From contig JBHJMP010000592.1 of NCBI GenBank assembly GCA_043381765.1, positions 1-43,257 on the forward strand: 43,257 nucleotides of DNA, in the 5' to 3' direction. Position numbers and translations under genes: made by a program. Origin of the DNA: Collodictyon triciliatum (lineage: Eukaryota; CRuMs). Below are positions 38,303 through 43,257 of this stretch, piece after piece; within the stretch, counting starts at the first letter, position 1; each line of letters begins with the position of its first letter. Under the pieces are notes generated by a model. It saw only the letters and a list, made by a program, of their open reading frames with translations. It had not been told where the DNA came from and did not search any database.

Positions 38303-41300
38303 TTTTTTTTTNNNNNNNNNNNNNNNNNNNNNNNNNNNNNNNNNNNNNNNNNNNNNNNNNNNNNNNNNNNNNNNNNNNNNNNNNNNNNNNNNNNNNNNNN
38401 NNNNNNNNNNNTCTTATTCTTTTCTTATTCTTTTCTTATTCTTTTCTTATTCTTTTCTTATTCTTTTCTTATTCTTTTCTTATTCTTTTCTTATTCTTTT
38501 CTTATTCTTTTCCATTTAAGAGTAATAACCACATCAACTCACTCATAGTGATATTTCAATCATCTCCAACAAAAATTGTCTCTGATGTGGAAAACAACCA
38601 GTCTATTATGGCTGTGATTCTGTGGGAAGGGTTCGAGATTGATTCTCTGACACTAATAAGAACCATCCGATCGAAACTGAGCCGCACGAAGCTTCCATTC
38701 ATTGGTGATTATATATAGAATATGTGGTTTCTTTTTATGGTTATTTTGACTTATTTTCATGTGTGCACTTCTGTCGGCAATAGTAATTCTCCCTCTGGAT
38801 AAATCAAGAAGCTTTGACATTGAAAAGCGAGACGAGCTAGTTGCCGAGGATGTGGAAGACATTTTGATTGAGCCTCTTAACCCAAAGATGCTCAAAGTTG
38901 CTGTGAGGAACGCATCAGACTCTCTTGATGGGAAGTTGTCATCAGATGTGAGGAGACCACTCTATTTCTTCGTCTTTGTTTTTTAATTGAAAAAATTCAT
39001 AACATAACATTTGCCTCCAGCTGCACTCATTTGTATATTTCCCTTTATTTTGTATTAATCTACATTTGTTCACTGTTTATTTTAGTTATTTTGGAAAATA
39101 GGCGTTGATGAAAAAAAGTTGTTTTGTTTTTAGCAAACTCTGCGGTTATGAATCATAACTTCGTATATTTTCATTATCAGCCCAGCATATCTGCTTCGTT
39201 AAAAGCGAAGGAGACGACTATCAAAGATTTGCGAGGGAAGATTAGACTTCTCTGCTCCAAGTTGGTCTATATGGATAGGGAGAGAGGGAGGCGGGTAATT
39301 TTCTCAATTCCGAAAAGCCGTTGGCTCTGGCACACTCCATTACGCCCTATTTTCAAATAAGCATACCAACGAACGTAACAGGGAAGCACAGATAGTGGTC
39401 TTACAGGAAAGTCTTCCCAATTGTATGAGGATGCTGATGGTCTCATTGAAAGTAGCACACAATCTGCAGGACAATCCTTCGCTCTGATTGATGTATGTCG
39501 CACATATGCTAGAAACATGATCCTTTTTGCTCTGTTTGTTTCTGGATGAAGATGAATCCTCCTCTTTGTTACTTTAACCAGGATTTTTTTCACAACGCAA
39601 GGAGATTTTTTTCTCTTTCTTTCTTATCTCTGGCATTGGAATACTGACAACTATATGAACAGACTGGTGAAACTCCGATTCAGTCCTTGATGAGACATAC
39701 GAAAAACTTTAATGACGGAATGTATACGAAACCTCAATTCCATCGGATTGTACAAAGACTGACAGTTCACCTCACCTCCCCGCCTGGAGTTTCTCCTCTC
39801 AAACACTCACTTTCAATGTCAACCATTGACGTGATGAGCCAAAGATGGGTTATAAATGTAATGTTGCTCCTTGAGAATAAGTCTCGTTCGTTTGACTAAT
39901 GCTATCGTAGCATACGATGTACTGCATTTTCACTTCATATGTATCATTTAATTTCTAATTCGATGTCTTATTTTAGGATTTCTCCAGTGAATCATCTTCT
40001 GTTATCACTGACCTTGTTTCAAATCAAGGGGATGATATTGATCAGTCTGTCATGGACGGCGACACCTTTCTTGGTCTTATAATTATTACTCTTTTACTAG
40101 AATATTTATTATGAATGTAAACCATTTTATTTTTTTCTCAGTGCAGATAGTATTATATAAATTTATGAATTTTGTTGTTTAAGATTGTGGATTTTATTCT
40201 TTCAATTGCAGAGGATGAATACTTGAATGCCGAGCTTAATGAAGCTAATGAAACTGACCCAAGTGCTCATTACCTGTCTGCTTCGCCTCCATCTCCGAAA
40301 ACGACTTTTTCGTCTCCCGAGTCATTCTCTGGTTCAATTGTATCATCGGATGCTCCAAAAAGTGACGCTTCCGCATCAAAACCTCCTTTATTGAGACTTG
40401 GCTCATCCCGTGTGTTTGCCAGAAGTAGCGGATCTCTCACACAGAAAAGCGCTCATTTTGATTCGTCTATCATTCCACCTCTCGAATTTCCCAAGAAAAG
40501 TGAAAAGAACAGCGACATCAGAAGCTTAGAGTTTGACAATTTGGATATGAGCAACACACAGCTAATAGATATCGTTGTCAAGATATTTGAAGATTTAACT
40601 GTTCTTGAAAAGGTTTTTCCTAATTTTTACTCACGAAAACAAACTATTTTAACGCATCTGGCATAGAAGAGCAAAAAATGAGGGAGGAAAACTTTTAACT
40701 TACAGAGTAAATTTTTACTATATTCGTTTGCTAGTTTAATATCGATGTTGGGAAATTCAGAAATTTTGTCTCTGCGGTGAGCGAGCATTATTCGCTGAAT
40801 CCATACCACAATTTCCAGTTTGTTTTGGATAAAAATAAATAATGATGATAATTACGATATAATATAGTCTATCAAGAACCATTCAAGAATTCTAACATAA
40901 TTATTCTTTGGTCTGAACCGGAAAAAAAAAGGCATGCAGTCGATGTTCTTCAAAATACATACTTGTTTTTCGTTAACACAAAAATTACTACGTATTTTAC
41001 TTACTTGGATGTGTTCGCCTTGTCTTTTGGTAACTCATACCCATCTCAAATAATAGAGTCTTGATTTTTCATCCTTGCCCCTTTAATTGTTTTAGTATAA
41101 TTTCTTCAAAAAAAAATGTATTCATGAATTGTTTAAACTTAGCGGCCATATGCCATGATTTGGATCACCCAGGAGTGAATAATATTTATCTGATGAATGT
41201 CAAAGTAATCCTCCTCCATAATATTAATCAATAGTAATAATATTCTAATCAGTTTTATGATATGCAGTCACCAAAGGCGCTTCTTTACAACGACCAGGTC

Positions 41301-41511
41301 TGAAGATTAGAATTGTCATCCAACACGACATCACATAATCTCATTATACATTCAATACCAATAAAAATGTCATTGAAATACACACTTTTGTAGTCGATTC
41401 TCGAGAATCACCATTGCGCCACAGCATTTTCTTTGCTCGAAAAAGAAGAGTTCAATATCATTTCATCGCTATCTGAGAATGATAAGAAGGAGTTCCGAAA
41501 GATTGTATTTC

Positions 41512-41610
<99 letters not shown>

Positions 41611-41957
41611 TTTGTGCTATGTTACGTGTATCAAAATGCACAGGATGAACCTTAACTTAAATATCCCTATGTTACTTGGTTGATCAAAGGTCGTCTTCTG
41701 TATTTTGGGCACCGATATGACGAAACATTTTGAACATATGGGGAAGTTGAAGAACATCCTGGATACTGTTGGATTCAACAGAGAAAAGTTTGTTCACAAA
41801 CTGCAAACACTTCTTTCATTCTTTTTTTCTTTTTCATTTTTTTCCTTTTTTTCTTTTTTTTTTTTTTTCTTTTTTTCTTTTTTTCTTTTTTTTCTTTTTT
41901 CTTTTTTTCTTTTTTTCTTTTTTTCTTTTTTTTCTTTTTTTCTTTTTTTCTTTTTTT

Positions 41958-42040
<83 letters not shown>

Positions 42041-43124
42041 CTTTTTTTCTTTTTTTTCTTTTTTTCTTTTTCTTTTTCTTTTTCTCCAATCTGAATGCTA
42101 TTTTATCGTTTGGACACTTCTATTCCATGCAAGAAAAAAAAACCCTAAAAAAAAAAACTCATAGATTAGATGACCGCATATTCTTGGGCTCTTTGATTGT
42201 TCATTTGGCTGATATCGGCAACGTTATTCGCCCTTTTGTAATTTCTCAAAAATGGGGTTTGCGCGTTGTGGCCGAATTTCTCATCCAGGTTTGATGCGCA
42301 TAAAATACTATGGAAATCATAAATGTATATTAGCTCAATCATGCATTTCGTAGCATAAAATTAATAACAGCTGTAATCATCACGTGTAATAGGGAGATCA
42401 AGAGAGAGACCAGAGCATGCAAATATCTCCGTTCATGGATAGGTTCGACATCGATGCCGCAAAAATGTCACTGAACTTTATCACGTTTGTTGTTAGTCCC
42501 TTCATGGATGTTCTTGCACGAGTGGTTCCAGAGTATATAGGTTGGTTCCCATTACAATACCCTTCTCACTTTCTCGTATTTTCATGTCTCCTTTTTTTTT
42601 CTAATTGCTCTTATAAATTGTCACTTTTTGTATTCTTTCCTTCTATTCTTCTTTTTATTGTTCATTTTTTTATCTTTATTTAGAACCAATAGAGCACCTA
42701 AAGAATAACGCAGAGAATTGGAGGAAGCTTCAGGCGGATGGGAAGTTCTTATCTCCTCTATATTTTCCAGTGAGTAATGAAAAATATATGTGAATGCCTT
42801 CTTTTTTTTTCGGTTCATTTTCCAAAGAACATGGCTTTGTATGGAACTGTAGGAACATGATGCCAAGAAAATGGGTCTATTTACATCAAAGACTTGGGAC
42901 ACCACCCTGCCTAATAAAAAAGTGAGTTGCTAAGCATACATTTGATTCGCTTTGAGATGTTCAAGTTTTCGAGCAAATATGCACATGTATTTTTTGATAT
43001 CGGACTGATATTCATCGATTAGATGAGTGGCTCTGCAAAGTCAGCGCCGTTCTGGAAAAGCTCGAAAGAAGAGCAGAAGGAGGAGCAGGAATTATCGGAA
43101 CCAAAGACAACCAGTAAGAATTAA
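37765..43124 (+). CDS. Cyclic-nucleotide phosphodiesterase, soluble type with long N-terminus
   Basis: A class I cyclic-nucleotide phosphodiesterase of about 845 residues in 20 exons: 37765-37869, 38019-38202, 38549-38704, 38784-38947, 39181-39294, 39382-39492, 39663-39857, 39977-40073, 40212-40612, 40735-40817, 40932-41029, 41143-41204, 41268-41297, 41394-41504, 41690-41787, 42165-42288, 42393-42540, 42684-42769, 42853-42921, 43023-43124. The catalytic domain from about residue 500 has the full ligand set: NPYHNFQHAVDVLQ (split by an intron), CHDLDHPGVNNIYLMN, SILENHHCATAFSLL, LGTDMTKHF and LADIGN. The first about 490 residues are polar and serine-rich with no TM helix and no domain I recognise. 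It differs from the membrane PDE of this window in domain layout. The second intron contains an assembly gap, so a missing exon is possible; still, phases match across it. A splice at 43114 instead of the TAA stop would extend it past the window. Confidence 0.93.
38244..38512. repeat. Poly-T, 100-N gap and (CTTATTCTTTT)n in a PDE intron
   Basis: The intron 38203-38548 holds a T run broken by one C (38244-38311), 100 N (38312-38411, the usual size for a gap of unknown length), then about nine copies of an 11-bp CTTATTCTTTT unit. True length is unknown. The phenylalanine-rich open frames across it are artefacts. Confidence 0.9.
41505..41612. repeat. (TTTA)n microsatellite in a PDE intron
   Basis: About 100 bp of uninterrupted TTTA tetranucleotide beginning just after the donor of the intron 41505-41689. 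T-rich on the sense strand. Confidence 0.95.
41816..42085. repeat. 270-bp poly-T / T-C tract in a PDE intron
   Basis: Almost only T with scattered single C, inside the intron 41788-42164. It includes an uninterrupted T run of about 80 (41962-42040) and far exceeds an ordinary polypyrimidine tract. Confidence 0.95.
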
Positions 43125-43184
43125 AAAAAAAAAAGAAACGAGTGTATCACACAAATCACATTGAAAGGCAGAGCTGTATAAGCT

Positions 43185-43257
<73 letters not shown>
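43125..43257. other. 3' flank ending in poly-T
   Basis: Downstream sequence of the second PDE gene. The last about 70 bases (from 43187) are T only, so the window, and perhaps the contig, stops in a homopolymer that the assembly could not cross. Confidence 0.7.

Noticed and set aside
41769-42164. Phenylalanine- or lysine-only open frames over the T tract
   Set aside because: Homopolymer artefact inside an intron whose flanking exons join in phase.

Overview
The window is nuclear DNA of a unicellular or plasmodial eukaryote. Ten protein genes together carry about 112 GT-AG introns in 43 kb, and many exons are under 100 bp. All three standard stop codons end genes here (TAA: PP2A, SANBR-like, second PDE; TGA: Roco, TTLL, Rab, first PDE, both NT-C2 genes; TAG: FNTA), so the code is standard. 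Long T/pyrimidine-rich simple repeats in introns, Roco and cyclic-nucleotide PDE genes and a SANBR-like gene would fit a rhizarian such as a foraminifer of the Reticulomyxa type. That placement is an inference from style, not proof. There are two runs of N (18056-18497 and 38312-38411), and the window ends in poly-T.

Layout from left to right: 3' end of a PP2A B55 regulatory subunit (+, 66-717); frame-broken remains of a multi-pass membrane protein (+, 1384-2089); a 29-exon LRR-Roc-COR-PH (Roco) gene (+, 2769-10850); a SANBR/KIAA1841-like BTB gene (+, 11329-14248); a tubulin tyrosine ligase-like enzyme (-, 14590-17723); a Rab GTPase (-, 18956-21198); a multi-TM cyclic-nucleotide phosphodiesterase (-, 22219-26244); two neighbouring paralogous NT-C2/coiled-coil genes (-, 27495-30319 and 31048-34483); the farnesyl/geranylgeranyl transferase alpha subunit (+, 35687-37301); and a second, non-membrane phosphodiesterase (+, 37765-43124).

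Exon models were built by hand from splice sites, reading frame and family motifs. In each complete gene the summed exon lengths are divisible by three and the intron phases agree across every junction, which is the main internal check on them. The genes are housekeeping and signalling genes (phosphatase targeting, small GTPase, cyclic-nucleotide turnover, prenylation, tubulin modification). They do not form an obvious single pathway, although two PDEs and two GTPase-type genes lie close together.

The most unusual structure is the Roco gene. Its leucine-rich repeats are spread over a serial array of exons, 22 of which are exactly 69 bp (one 23-residue repeat each), all bounded by phase-0 introns. 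Every internal repeat exon could therefore be skipped, duplicated or lost without breaking the frame. Other points of note are an 11-nt and a 13-nt microexon in adjacent genes, a perfect 42-bp palindrome beside one of them, a PDE with an N-terminal multi-TM domain, and the conserved exon plan of the NT-C2 gene pair.
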